The translations under genes and the position numbers were made by a program. A stretch of 64,000 nucleotides of DNA from Thermoproteota archaeon (GTDB lineage: Archaea; Korarchaeota; JAOZGF01; JAOZFZ01). The notes below the pieces were generated by a model, which was not told the origin of the DNA, did not search any database, and saw only the letters and a program-made list of their open reading frames with translations. How positions within the stretch are numbered: the stretch's first letter is position 1; every line of letters starts with the position of its first letter. The stretch lies in the NCBI GenBank assembly GCA_027492035.1, contig JAOZFT010000004.1, positions 496,001 to 560,000 on the forward strand, given 5' to 3'. This document shows positions 27,032 through 36,239 of the stretch, in pieces.

Positions 27032-27784
27032 TTGGTGGTGTGTCCAGTGATTAAAACTTTAACATTCGATTTATGGCAAACCTTATTTCTTTTCACGAGG
27101 GAATACGGGGATAAACTGCGGAGATTACGTTCAAAAAATTTACAAATAACTTTGGGTAGGTATGGTTTCTCTGCCTCGGAAGCAGAAACAGTTTATAATT
27201 TGTTTAGGAAAGAAATGGAGAATAAGTGGCTTCTTGGTTTAGATTTAGCATCGGAGGAGAGATTCAACCTTTTTCTAAAGATTTTGAAGGGAAGGAAAGC
27301 TATAATTTGTGAAGAAGGACTATTTCAGGAGTTAGAGGGGGACATTGCACTTCCCTTTATCCAAAATCCTCCTGAAATAGAAGAGAAAGCTGTATTTGTT
27401 TTGGAAAAATTGAAAAAGGAAAACTTCAAAATAGGTTTAGTTTCCAACACTGGTGAAACTGTTGGAAAAGCAATAAAGGAAGTTCTTGACGAAAAAGGCT
27501 TAATTAACTTCTTTGATGCCCTGATTTTCTCCGATGAAGTTAAGTATAGGAAACCTAAGAAAGAAATCTTTCTGTATGCATTGAAAAAATTAAATGTTTC
27601 ACCTGAAGAAACTCTTCATGTAGGAGATGATTTAGGAACAGACATAGTTGGTGCAAAAAGTGTAGGCATGCAAACATGTCTTTTAAGAAGAAATAAAAAT
27701 GTAGAAGCTGACCTCTTGAACATAAAACCTGATTTTACGATAGAAAAATTGGCAGAGATTTTGGAAATTGTGGAAGTAACATGA
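27032..27784 (+). CDS. HAD-superfamily hydrolase coupled to thg1
   Basis: A 250-residue subfamily I HAD phosphatase: motif I TLTFDLWQTLF (Asp nucleophile, Trp at the usual second position), motif II IGLVSNTGETVG, motif III YRKPKKEIFLYAL and motif IV LHVGDDLGTDIVGAK. The helical cap spans about residues 20-100. The substrate is unknown. Its stop overlaps the thg1 start as ATGA, so both proteins are made together; a nucleotide or nucleotide-end phosphatase role is conceivable but inferred only from this pairing. The exact start is unclear: TTG 27032, GTG 27035 and GTG 27047 are all in frame near GTGGGG. Confidence 0.78.
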   Translation: MVVCPVIKTLTFDLWQTLFLFTREYGDKLRRLRSKNLQITLGRYGFSASEAETVYNLFRKEMENKWLLGLDLASEERFNLFLKILKGRKAIICEEGLFQELEGDIALPFIQNPPEIEEKAVFVLEKLKKENFKIGLVSNTGETVGKAIKEVLDEKGLINFFDALIFSDEVKYRKPKKEIFLYALKKLNVSPEETLHVGDDLGTDIVGAKSVGMQTCLLRRNKNVEADLLNIKPDFTIEKLAEILEIVEVT

Positions 27785-28581
27785 TAAAGGCGTTAACCAT
27801 GAAAAATAACAATTCAGGCTTATTTAAAAGATTTAAAGGCTTTAAAAACCACGAAATATTCCAAGACTTAAAAATACCTGGAAACATTTACTTCTTTGTT
27901 CGATGTGACGGAAGGAACTTCAAAAAACTCCTTAATGAATTAGGTTTCAGAAAACCTTTTGATGAAGATTTTATGAGAAAAATGGTTGAAACAGCTAAGG
28001 AAGTTTTCAGGGCAGGCTTCAACCCCCTCATAACTTATTTATTCTCTGACGAAATAAATTTCCTTTTCTACAACCCCCCTTTCAAGGGGAGGCTTGAGAA
28101 ATTAAACTCAATTATTCCAAGCATTTTGAGTAGCAAATTAGCCCTTCTTCTGAAAGAAAGAAATAATGAACCAATAGCTTTTGATGCGCGCCTAATCTTA
28201 CTTGATAAAACAGAAATTATTAAGTACCTAAATTGGAGACAGAAAGAAGCATGGAGAAACCATAACAATAGTTACGCATTTTATCTCCTTCTTAGAAAGG
28301 GGTACACTAAAAAAGATGCCTCGAAAAAACTTCACAAACTAAAAACAGCTCAACTTCATGAACTTGTTTTTAATGAAGGGATAAACCTTGCAGAAACTCC
28401 GACTTGGCAACGGAAAGGGGTTTTAATTTACAAAAGAAAAGTAAGGAAGCAAGGTTTCAATCCTCTACTAAGAAAAAAGGTGGAGGTTGAACGTAAAATT
28501 GTATATGTAGAATTCAATCCTCCCCTTTTCGGCAGCGAAGAAGGATCAAACTTAATAAATTCAATTGTTTCATCTCCTTAA
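27781..28581 (+). CDS. thg1: tRNA(His) guanylyltransferase (Thg1 family)
   Basis: A 266-residue 3'-5' nucleotide polymerase that adds or repairs the 5' end of tRNA, normally G-1 of tRNA-His. The two-metal site is in VRCDGRNFKKLL (about residue 40) and YLFSDEINFLF (about residue 82); later NWRQKEAWRNHNN, ELVFNEGINLAETPTWQRKG and VEFNPPLF are typical of archaeal Thg1. The length exceeds bacterial-type TLPs and fits archaeal Thg1. The start overlaps the upstream HAD gene as ATGA. A second ATG lies seven codons in. Confidence 0.92.
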   Translation: MIKALTMKNNNSGLFKRFKGFKNHEIFQDLKIPGNIYFFVRCDGRNFKKLLNELGFRKPFDEDFMRKMVETAKEVFRAGFNPLITYLFSDEINFLFYNPPFKGRLEKLNSIIPSILSSKLALLLKERNNEPIAFDARLILLDKTEIIKYLNWRQKEAWRNHNNSYAFYLLLRKGYTKKDASKKLHKLKTAQLHELVFNEGINLAETPTWQRKGVLIYKRKVRKQGFNPLLRKKVEVERKIVYVEFNPPLFGSEEGSNLINSIVSSP

Positions 28582-28616
28582 CTTCAAAATCTAAAAAAGG
28601 GTGGAGGAAGGAGGTT

Positions 28617-29267
28617 TTGAGCATTAAAACAAGAATTATCGATTACTATCTCACCTTTTTACATCAGTTTCAACCTAGGAGAACGGTTAAAATTTTGGGG
28701 AGAAAATTTATTGTATGCCCAAAAGTTTTCAGTCCCACAGGAGTAGTTTCTACAAGTTTCTTCATTAAACACATGAGAATAAAGGAGACAGATGTAGTAG
28801 CGGAAATAGGTTGCGGAGCAGGTGTCCTTTCAGTTTTTGCAGCCTTAAAAGCAAGAAAAGTTTTCGCTACGGACATAAATCCCTACGCTGTAAAATGCAC
28901 GAAAATAAATGCTGAAATAAACTTTGTTAATGTTCATGTGAAACTCGGAGACCTGTTTACCCCCCTCCCTTCAAAGCTTAGATTCACCGTAGTAATAACC
29001 AATCCCCCTTATCTCCCACTTAGGCCGTTAACCTTGTTAGAGAAAGCATGGTGCGGTGGGGAAAAACTAAATTTCTTAGAAAAATTTTTTAAGGAGGCAC
29101 CTAAACATTTAAGCAAAAACGGAAACATACAATTTACAGCTTCAACTCTTTCCGGCATAGAAAGAGTTAAGGAATTACTGAGGAAGAGAAACTTTTCATA
29201 TTCCATAATAGCTAAAACAAAAACACCTATCGATGAAATATACTTTTTTAAAGCATGGAGGAAATAA
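28617..29267 (+). CDS. class I SAM-dependent N-methyltransferase (HemK/PrmC-like)
   Basis: A 216-residue methyltransferase. SAM motif I is VVAEIGCGAGVLSVFAA near residue 60, motif II VFATDINPYAV, and the catalytic NPPY is in VVITNPPYLPLRPL. NPPY marks methylation of amide or exocyclic nitrogens in proteins, RNA or DNA; the short N-terminus lacking a PrmC helical domain resembles the archaeal/eukaryotic Mtq2-HemK2 group or small RNA methyltransferases. The substrate remains open. The start is TTG behind a strong GGAGGAAGGAGG leader. It is in the same direction as thg1, 36 bases after it. Confidence 0.82.
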   Translation: MSIKTRIIDYYLTFLHQFQPRRTVKILGRKFIVCPKVFSPTGVVSTSFFIKHMRIKETDVVAEIGCGAGVLSVFAALKARKVFATDINPYAVKCTKINAEINFVNVHVKLGDLFTPLPSKLRFTVVITNPPYLPLRPLTLLEKAWCGGEKLNFLEKFFKEAPKHLSKNGNIQFTASTLSGIERVKELLRKRNFSYSIIAKTKTPIDEIYFFKAWRK

Positions 29268-29354
29268 AGAAGTTTTAAAGCTTTGCAGTGGAAGTATGGT
29301 ACATTTAAAAACTTAAAATTTAAAAGAAGTAAAGAAGGGTGTGCGTGGCTGAAA

Positions 29355-29807
29355 ATGGAAAAATATGAAATAATAAGTATTCCCATTATAGTTGCTTTAA
29401 CAATGCTTGGTTCACCTTTTCTAGGCGTCTTTGCAGCAGGTTTCTTAATAGGTTTCGCCGGAAGAAGAGAAAATAAAATAAAAAACATCTTCTCTTCAAT
29501 GTATCGTTCCTTTTTCTTCAGCACAATAGGTGCTGTTTGTTCAGTAGCTGTAGTGGGTGGTGCACTGTACATCAGTTTATTCATAATTGAAACAGTGAGG
29601 CTTTACCTCAGCATACCCCCCATTACTTTAGGGACTTTACCTCTAACAAAATTTTTCCTTGTTTCCTTTTTATCAGTGTCTATTATTTTAATGCTTCTGT
29701 CAGGAATAATTGGAGGACTAGGTGGAGCATTAGGTTTTTATGCCTCCAATTACCTACTTTCACCTATCGAACACAATCCGGAAAAGGAAGAAAACACCTC
29801 AGACTAA
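29355..29807 (+). CDS. small integral membrane protein (DUF5518-like)
   Basis: A protein of about 150 residues with four hydrophobic segments (IISIPIIVALTMLG, FLGVFAAGFLIGFAG, a long stretch around VCSVAVVGGALYISLFI, and a glycine-rich LLSGIIGGLGGALGFYA) and a charged cytoplasmic tail (EHNPEKEENTSD). The glycine-zipper-like spacing recalls archaeal DUF5518 proteins, whose function is unknown. I prefer the ATG at 29355 preceded by GAAGGGTG; the frame is open upstream to 29283. Confidence 0.6.
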   Translation: MEKYEIISIPIIVALTMLGSPFLGVFAAGFLIGFAGRRENKIKNIFSSMYRSFFFSTIGAVCSVAVVGGALYISLFIIETVRLYLSIPPITLGTLPLTKFFLVSFLSVSIILMLLSGIIGGLGGALGFYASNYLLSPIEHNPEKEENTSD

Positions 29808-29879
29808 AAACTTAATAATGCAGAGAAGTTTTCCTTTTTTTAAAAAAAGAAGAAGTGTAAATGAATGGAGTAAAGTAAA

Positions 29880-31004
29880 ATGTTAGTTTCTGATTTCCCA
29901 AAAAGAAAAGTACATAGAATAAATGGAAATAACACAGTTTCTGAAGCTATAAGTTTAATGGAGAAAACGAGCCCAAGGGCACTTTTTGTTTTCGAAAACA
30001 AAACATTTAAGGGAGTTGTGACTCAAAAAGAACTTTTGGGGATAGTTAAACCCCATAAAACAAAAATTTCAGCTGTTTATAGGTCATCTCCAAAACTAAG
30101 CCCCTCCACCACGGTAGAAGAAGCAGCAAGGCTAATGGTGGAAAACGACTTAGAGGTCTTACCATTAATGAAAAATAAACAAATAACTGGTGCAGTAGTC
30201 ATTGATGACGTCTTAAAAGCCTTGGTGAAAGGAGAATTCCAAAGAGTGAAAATAAAGGAAATAGGGGAAAAAGAAGTTGTAACGGTAAATCCTCAAGATA
30301 AACTAATGAAGGCTTATGAAATGTTTAAAAAGTACCATTTCTCATGTTTACCGGTCACAAAAAACAAAAAATTAGTTGGGATCATAATCTACGACACTAT
30401 TGCTCAAATATTCGGCAAGCCTCAATCAAGGCTTTCCTTCGGTGAATTTACAGGAGAAAAAATAAAACCTCTAGAAACACCTATCTTTTCAATTATAGAT
30501 CCTGTCACAGCAACTAGTACAGGAGAATCCACTTTGAAAGAAGCAATAGATACAATGTTAAAAAATCACATTTCCCATTTAGTAATCACAGACACAAAGG
30601 GGAAAGTGCAAGGTATATTAACGAAAAAGGACGTGCTACGTTACATCTTAGCTAAGAAAGAAAAAAGGAAACTGAGAATCCAGTTTTCAGGGGACGTTGA
30701 TAAAATAGAAGATTTACAAAAAGAAGAAGCGAAGTCTCTAGTGGAAAAATTAAATACGAAAATAGGTGTCGAGCCAGGGAGCACAATGTTTGTAAATGTT
30801 AAAGTTAGAGGAACAAATGAAAACCCGCAATTCATTGTTAAACTAAGGCTTTCAACACCTAAATCAAGAATATCGGCCGAAGAAGTAAATTGGGCTTTTG
30901 ACACAGCTTTTGAAACAGCTTTAAGCCGTATTGAAAGACAAGTACTGAAAAAATTAGGGAAGGAAAGAACTCTACATAGGCAAGAAACAAAAAGATATGT
31001 TTAA
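29880..31004 (+). CDS. four-CBS-domain protein with HPF/RaiA-like C-terminal domain
   Basis: A 374-residue cytoplasmic protein. Four CBS motifs occupy about residues 1-57, 60-115, 123-180 and 200-257, with GVVTQKELL, GAVVIDDVL, GIIIYDTIA and GILTKKDVL as their repeating last strands; paired CBS motifs usually bind AMP, ATP or related adenosyl ligands. Residues about 260-374 form a separate domain: a beta-rich part (LRIQFSGDVD, MFVNVKVRG, QFIVKLRLST) then a helix EVNWAFDTAFETALSRIERQ that resembles the dimer helix of ribosome hibernation factors (HPF/RaiA). It may be an energy-sensing ribosome-binding protein; that role is inferred. No catalytic residues are visible. Confidence 0.75.
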   Translation: MLVSDFPKRKVHRINGNNTVSEAISLMEKTSPRALFVFENKTFKGVVTQKELLGIVKPHKTKISAVYRSSPKLSPSTTVEEAARLMVENDLEVLPLMKNKQITGAVVIDDVLKALVKGEFQRVKIKEIGEKEVVTVNPQDKLMKAYEMFKKYHFSCLPVTKNKKLVGIIIYDTIAQIFGKPQSRLSFGEFTGEKIKPLETPIFSIIDPVTATSTGESTLKEAIDTMLKNHISHLVITDTKGKVQGILTKKDVLRYILAKKEKRKLRIQFSGDVDKIEDLQKEEAKSLVEKLNTKIGVEPGSTMFVNVKVRGTNENPQFIVKLRLSTPKSRISAEEVNWAFDTAFETALSRIERQVLKKLGKERTLHRQETKRYV

Positions 31005-31037
31005 CAACCCAAAACTTAGGAGGAAGGTGTTTCCCAC

Positions 31038-32225
31038 TTGTCAAGTAAAGAAAACTATGAATTGAAACTTTTAAGTAAACTTGTTGAGTTTGACACAAAC
31101 TCCATAGAAAAAAATTATGTTGAATGCTCTAAATTTATTGCTAAAGAGCTTGAAAGAATAGATTTAGAGACAGAAGTGATAGATCCACGTGAAAAGGGGG
31201 AAAGCAAGGTAACTATCCCAAACATTGTTTCAAGAATAAATGTTGGAGCTGAAAAAACAGTGGCAATAGCGGTACATTACGACGTGGTTCCAGCTGAAGG
31301 AAAATGGAAATATCCCCCCTTTAAATTAACAGTGGAAAACGGAAAAGCTTATGGAAGAGGTGCTTCAGATGATAAAGGATCAATTGCCGCTTTGATTGCA
31401 GCCATTAAAGAAATAAACTTAAAGAAACTAAAATATAACGTGGTAATGTTAGTAACAGCTGAAGAAGAAGTTGGAGGGAAACTGGGTTTAGGTTACACAC
31501 TAAAAAACTTGAAAGAAAAAATAGATTACGCCATTATACTTGACGCAAGTCCCTTATTCGTCAGTGTAGGAGCCAGTGGAATAATATGGGGCAAAATATT
31601 GGTTAAAGGTAGAGGAGGACATGCCGGTTATCCCTTCAAAGCCGACAATCCAATAATGAAGGCTTCAAAAATAATTCTTAAACTTGAAAAATACAGAGAA
31701 AAAATTGCTAAAAAGAAAAGTAAAATCAAAGCTCCACCTGGTACCCCATCCAGAAACCTTTACCCTAGATTCACCGTAACAATGGTTAAGGCATGGGAGA
31801 AAGAGAATGTTATTCCTTCAACATGTGAACTTCGATTTGACAGGAGATTAATACCTGAAGAAAGGAAAGAAGAAGTAGTTAAGGAATTAGAGCAAGAAAT
31901 AAATAAAATAGGCAATGAATTAAATGTTGAGGCAGAATTCACAGTTTTAAGCAAAGGAAACGGTTACGCTACAGACCCAAACCTTTCTTTCGTTAAAGAA
32001 TTTAAGGGAGTAGTGGAAAAGGTAACAGGTGAAAAAATTCCACTTTGCGGTGAACTAGGGGGAAATGATGGACATTTCTTTGCTAAAAGGAAGATTCCAG
32101 TGATATGTTTTGGAAACATTAGGCCCAGCAATAACATTCACACAGTGAACGAACACGTAAACCTTTCTGATCTTAAACTCGTGAAAAACGTGATCATAAA
32201 CTTCCTTCAGCTAAAAACACTTTAA
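31038..32225 (+). CDS. M20-family metallopeptidase/deacylase (ArgE/DapE/ACY1 type)
   Basis: A 395-residue dinuclear zinc hydrolase. The metal and catalytic residues follow the family: VAIAVHYDVVPAEGKW (His-x-Asp), GRGASDDKGSIAALIA (bridging Asp), LVTAEEEVGGKLGLG (catalytic Glu pair), and His in FGNIRPSNNIHTVNEHV near the end. The lid domain lies around residues 180-300. Possible substrates are N-acetyl or N-succinyl amino acids or dipeptides; nearby genes do not settle it. The start is TTG preceded by AGGAAGGTG. A 468-base non-coding stretch follows. Confidence 0.85.
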   Translation: MSSKENYELKLLSKLVEFDTNSIEKNYVECSKFIAKELERIDLETEVIDPREKGESKVTIPNIVSRINVGAEKTVAIAVHYDVVPAEGKWKYPPFKLTVENGKAYGRGASDDKGSIAALIAAIKEINLKKLKYNVVMLVTAEEEVGGKLGLGYTLKNLKEKIDYAIILDASPLFVSVGASGIIWGKILVKGRGGHAGYPFKADNPIMKASKIILKLEKYREKIAKKKSKIKAPPGTPSRNLYPRFTVTMVKAWEKENVIPSTCELRFDRRLIPEERKEEVVKELEQEINKIGNELNVEAEFTVLSKGNGYATDPNLSFVKEFKGVVEKVTGEKIPLCGELGGNDGHFFAKRKIPVICFGNIRPSNNIHTVNEHVNLSDLKLVKNVIINFLQLKTL

Positions 32226-32693
32226 TTTGGTACATTTCAACATTTATGTGTCATGAGCACTTAAGAATTCATACATCCTTTACACTCTCTCTTAATTAAC
32301 CTATGTCCCCCTTTGTTTCAATTCTCCCTTGAACTTTTCGCTTCTTGCCCACATCTGGAGATATCTGGCACTAGCGCTAAAGACTCATAACTCCCTTTTT
32401 TCCGTAATCCTCTTCATCAAAAAATCAATATAAGCCAATATAAATCCACCATGAAACACCTGCAGAAACTTACTAATTCTGAAACTGTTTCTTTGCCCTT
32501 CTCACTTGCACTCCATCCACTTTTAAAGTTTTTGAAACATTCCTCCTTGATTACTTGATGTTACAGGATGGTTTGTGTTTAAAAAGATCTGCAGAAAACA
32601 TTCTAAATTTACGAAAAATTGAAAAACATGTTCATTCTACTTAAGAAGAATAATTTCTTAGAGAAATGCAAAGAAGAAGTAAGAAGTGATGTT
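32226..32693. other. 468-base intergenic region before the ABC exporter operon
   Basis: No gene is visible on either strand. Base composition is less AT-skewed than other gaps, with many short C/T tracts. The only structures seen are a short direct repeat CAATATAA...CAATATAA near 32428-32446 and a TTTAAAAAG box near 32579. It probably contains the promoter of the ABC genes; upstream of the chosen ABC start the frame is open from 32619 but the residues there do not match the family. Confidence 0.4.
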
Positions 32694-33449
32694 ATGTCCT
32701 ATGCAATAGAGGTCAGGGATCTAACAAGGAAATATGGGGAACTTGTGGCGGTTGATCATATCAGCTTTCAAGTTGAAGAAGGGGAGCTGTTCGGTTTTCT
32801 AGGTCCTAATGGGGCAGGGAAAACCACAACCATTAAAATACTTACGGGCATCATAAAACCCACTTCTGGCTCCGCCAAAATCTACGGTTATGATTTATTA
32901 GAAAACCCGTTGAAAGTAAAGAGTATCATAGGTTACACACCAGAATACCCAATCCTCTACGATACATTAACAGCTAGGGAGTTCCTAGATTTCGTGGCAG
33001 CTCTTCACAATGTGCCTCGAACACATAGAGCTGAGAGGGTTCAGGAGATAATCGACCTCTTTGGGTTAACAGATGAGGCGGATCAACAATTGAAAAGTTT
33101 CTCAAAGGGGATGAAGAGAAAAGTAACTTTAGCAGCTGCTTTCATTCATAGACCCAAGCTTGTTTTTTTGGATGAACCAACAATGGGTCTAGATGCCAAA
33201 ACAGCTCGCTTTATTAAGGATTTATTGAAGGAATTTGTAAAGCTGGGTAAAACCGTCTTTATGACCACTCATGTGTTAGAGATAGCTGAAAAAATTTGTG
33301 AAAAAGTTGCAATAATAAATAGGGGGAAGATAATCGCTATAGGCACCCTAAATGAGCTTAGAGCAAAAGAAAAACTTTATAGTTTGGAAGATATATTCCT
33401 TAAATTGACTGGAAGCCTTGAAGAGAAAGACTTAGCTAAATATCTTTAA
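32694..33449 (+). CDS. ABC transporter ATP-binding protein
   Basis: An ATPase of about 251 residues of the ABC-2 exporter class. Walker A is FLGPNGAGKTTTIKI near residue 40, the signature is SFSKGMKRKVTLAAA, Walker B is KLVFLDEPTMGLD and the switch His is in MTTHVLEIAE. The Q-loop region is GYTPEYPILYD, where Pro-Glu-Tyr replaces the usual Gln. I begin at the ATG at 32694, preceded by AAGTGAT, since the 25 residues upstream in the same frame do not look like the family. It pairs with the 555-residue permease 21 bases downstream. Confidence 0.9.
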   Translation: MSYAIEVRDLTRKYGELVAVDHISFQVEEGELFGFLGPNGAGKTTTIKILTGIIKPTSGSAKIYGYDLLENPLKVKSIIGYTPEYPILYDTLTAREFLDFVAALHNVPRTHRAERVQEIIDLFGLTDEADQQLKSFSKGMKRKVTLAAAFIHRPKLVFLDEPTMGLDAKTARFIKDLLKEFVKLGKTVFMTTHVLEIAEKICEKVAIINRGKIIAIGTLNELRAKEKLYSLEDIFLKLTGSLEEKDLAKYL

Positions 33450-33470
33450 AAAAAGGCGCAGGCGGGATAA

Positions 33471-35138
33471 ATGATCAATTGGGAAACAGTTTTTAATTTG
33501 GTAAACGTTGAAGCTAAATTTCTTCTCAGGCAAAATCCTTACGGGAGAAAGATGAGTGTTTTTTTAATAATGTTTATGAACGCAATTTTTTCTTTTCTAC
33601 TTGGTTTGGCGGGTTTAGGCGTCAATTTCTTGTTGAAAGCGGGGATTCTTCCCAAGGAGCTGATTTCAAACATGGTTTTAGTAGCCATGAACATTTTACT
33701 ATTTGTGGTGTTTTTCTTCGGTGTTATTGAATCTTTAGCTGTTTTTTCAAGGGATTCCGACCTTTACATCCTCACACCTTCCCCTGTCAATGTAAGCGAC
33801 ATAGTATTGGGGAAAACCCTGTGGATTTATTTCTCTTTCCTAATTTATGTTTTAGCATCTGTTTCTGTTTTTTTCGCTTTTTTAACTGAATTCCTTGGTT
33901 ATTTATGGTTTTTGGGGGTTTTTCTAAGTTCTTTAACAGTTATTTTTATAGGGTCCTGTTTCTCTGTTTTAGTTGGAATCTTACTTCTAAAACTTATAAC
34001 CCCGAAAAAATTGAAAAATAAGCTTTACGTTCTGATTTCCTTCCTTTCTATATTTACCTATTTTATTTTTCAATTTTCTATCGGTAAATTTGCTGAGAAA
34101 CCTCATGAATTAATTAGTTTTCTCACTTTTAATCCGAAAAGCTTGTTTCTTTACTTATCTCCGGCTTCTTGGAGTTACTTATTTACAAATGGGCTACTGA
34201 GCTTTTCGTTAACAGCTTTGACAGGTTTCCTGGGTTTAACGTTTTTCGCACTCCTTTCCTTCGAAATAAGTTACCTCTTCTCCACTAAAAATTATCAATC
34301 AATCCTTTATGGTTTAGATTTGGTTCCTGTAAAAACTTTAAAGAAAAAGCAAGTGGTAAAGTATCCTCTACACTTTTTAAAATATTTAATAAACGAAAAA
34401 ACATATTTTTTCTTCCTTAATGAAGCGAAGTTCACGAAAAGAGACGTTTACCGCCTAATGAATCTTTTAATGTCAACCATATGGATAATTTTCGCTTTAA
34501 TCCCTATTTTTTCAAGTGGGCCAACTTCAACGAACACATCTTTTGCTACTCATAAGTTGCCCATGTCCTTTTTTTTGGGAATGATTGGTCTTGTTTCGTT
34601 AGTTGTGGGGATCCTTGCTGCTCAAAGTATAGGGTTTGAAGGAGACGCCTTCCAAGTAATTAAATCCTTACCAGTAAAAGGTAAAAACGTAGTTGTAGGT
34701 AAATGGCTATTTTATTTATTTTCAGCCCTAATTCTTTTAGTTATAAATTTCCTCCTCATCTCAGTGATTTTTTCAAAAGTTTTTTCAGTAACCTTTAAAT
34801 TATCTGTTACTCTTTTAACGTTTATATCTTTAGTTATAGGGTCAATAGGGGTTGTTTCATTTAACATGTTTGTAGCTGTTTCTTTTCCTAACTTTAAAGG
34901 AGTCACCACTTCCTTTTTCGGTTCAAGAAGGCAAGGTGTAACGTTTATAGGAGGCTTACTTTCCACCTTCCTCCCAATGGCTCTCTTTTTCTTTCCTTTC
35001 CTCCTTTACCCCCTCATAACCACATTTATTAATTTACCTGAGTGGTTACTGCTTTTGCCAGGGTTTATCATGTTTATTATTGGTTTAATAGCTTTTAAAG
35101 CAGCCTTTAAAAGAGTGGAAGAGTTAGAAGTCAAATAG
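33471..35138 (+). CDS. ABC-2 type transporter permease, large form
   Basis: A 555-residue membrane protein with about twelve hydrophobic segments in two halves separated by a polar stretch near residues 275-330. The size and the conserved motifs (FSRDSDLYILTPSPVN in the first half, QSIGFEGDAFQVIKSLPVKG in the second, duplicates of the same LPV/SPV element) indicate a fused two-copy permease of the ABC_tran_2 (PF16949) kind. With the ATPase upstream it should form an exporter or membrane-remodelling complex of unknown cargo. Confidence 0.82.
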   Translation: MINWETVFNLVNVEAKFLLRQNPYGRKMSVFLIMFMNAIFSFLLGLAGLGVNFLLKAGILPKELISNMVLVAMNILLFVVFFFGVIESLAVFSRDSDLYILTPSPVNVSDIVLGKTLWIYFSFLIYVLASVSVFFAFLTEFLGYLWFLGVFLSSLTVIFIGSCFSVLVGILLLKLITPKKLKNKLYVLISFLSIFTYFIFQFSIGKFAEKPHELISFLTFNPKSLFLYLSPASWSYLFTNGLLSFSLTALTGFLGLTFFALLSFEISYLFSTKNYQSILYGLDLVPVKTLKKKQVVKYPLHFLKYLINEKTYFFFLNEAKFTKRDVYRLMNLLMSTIWIIFALIPIFSSGPTSTNTSFATHKLPMSFFLGMIGLVSLVVGILAAQSIGFEGDAFQVIKSLPVKGKNVVVGKWLFYLFSALILLVINFLLISVIFSKVFSVTFKLSVTLLTFISLVIGSIGVVSFNMFVAVSFPNFKGVTTSFFGSRRQGVTFIGGLLSTFLPMALFFFPFLLYPLITTFINLPEWLLLLPGFIMFIIGLIAFKAAFKRVEELEVK

Positions 35139-35171
35139 CAACTTTTTCAAGGGAAAGAGGAAGAAAATAAG

Positions 35172-35582
35172 ATGAGTAAAGGAGTAGATATAACGTTTTT
35201 GAAGGGGGAAAAAATCAAGAGATCTTGTGAAGCAAACTTTTATTCAAAACCTAATTTCTTCGCACAAACAGGGATAGGAAGGGTCTATTTAACAAATAAA
35301 AGACTAATTTTAGCAATGAGGAAATCAAGTTTGAAAAGGTGGTTAGTGATGGGTTTCTTGACATTGTTGTTCAAAAAGGTAATTTATATCCCCCATAGCG
35401 ACATAGTTAATGTTTCTCTAATCAAATCTTTCAAAACAAGTTTGATAGGTCTGACTTTTATAGGTGAAGGAGGGGGGAAAGAAAAAATTTACCTAGAACT
35501 CTCTCTACAGAGTTCAAGAAACAACTTGGAAAAGAAAAGAAAGGAATGGTTTAGGGAATTAAAGAAGATTTCGAAGAATTAA
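35172..35582 (+). CDS. PH/GRAM-like domain protein in the ABC operon
   Basis: A 136-residue protein. The pattern FLKGEKIKRSCEANF, then GRVYLTNKRLILAMRK and IPHSDIVNVSLIKS is that of bacterial/archaeal PH-like (bPH/GRAM) domains, which bind membranes or protein partners. A hydrophobic patch LVMGFLTLLF lies at the middle loop and may touch the membrane. It follows the permease by 33 bases and ends in a basic helix. It is probably an accessory of the exporter. Confidence 0.6.
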   Translation: MSKGVDITFLKGEKIKRSCEANFYSKPNFFAQTGIGRVYLTNKRLILAMRKSSLKRWLVMGFLTLLFKKVIYIPHSDIVNVSLIKSFKTSLIGLTFIGEGGGKEKIYLELSLQSSRNNLEKKRKEWFRELKKISKN

Positions 35583-35619
35583 AAATAGCTCTTAAAGACT
35601 CCTTTTTTAACTAATTTTT

Positions 35620-36222
35620 TTAAATGCTTCCCCAAACTTGTTTGAAATACTCCTCTTCAATTTCTCCTACTTTTTTACTTATGAGTAAAAGGCTTGCCTC
35701 ATGGTTCCTAGTCATTGCGTAATAACTAAAATTATGGGAACCTACAATTACAATATACCCGTCAATTATTATTAGTTTATCATGTGTAATTTTTGATTTT
35801 TCATCCCACTTTACATTTACCCCCTCCTTTTCTAACCAATTGTAAGTGTCTTTATTTGGAGCGACAGACCCCTCAAGTATCACTTTAACATCCAACCCCT
35901 CTTCTGATTTATTAATTAAGTACCCAGCCACTATATCTGGTGGTCTTTCAGGGGGTCCAGCTTCGTTGTATGTCTTAAATTCGTAAATAATTATGTGTAT
36001 GGACTTGTTTGCTTTGGAAAGCCAATGTGTTAAATTCAAGAAATAACTTTGGTCATTTAAAACCTTGACTGTAGCGTTTCCGCTGCAGCGTAAGTATTTG
36101 TTTCTGTAACTTAAAGCCTCCTTTTTGAACTCTATAGATTTCTCATAAAAGTAAGCAGTAGTGAACAATAAGAAAAAAACAATCATCAGAAGGAATGAAT
36201 TAAAGGTTTTCCTTCTTGCCAA
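35620..36222 (-). CDS. membrane-anchored or secreted phospholipase-D-type nuclease, single HKD
   Basis: A 200-residue protein with an N-terminal hydrophobic anchor (residues 9-25) and one PLD domain. The HKD motif is ITHDKLIIIDGYIVIVGSHN (His, Lys, Asp and the GSxN loop). One HKD motif and this length match Nuc-type endonucleases that dimerise to build the active site. The anchor places it outside or at the cell surface, where it may degrade DNA. It is next to the deacetylase-family gene with 17 bases between, on the same strand. Confidence 0.85.
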   Translation of the reverse strand: MARRKTFNSFLLMIVFFLLFTTAYFYEKSIEFKKEALSYRNKYLRCSGNATVKVLNDQSYFLNLTHWLSKANKSIHIIIYEFKTYNEAGPPERPPDIVAGYLINKSEEGLDVKVILEGSVAPNKDTYNWLEKEGVNVKWDEKSKITHDKLIIIDGYIVIVGSHNFSYYAMTRNHEASLLLISKKVGEIEEEYFKQVWGSI

Positions 36223-36239
36223 AGAAACCCCCCTTTTCC

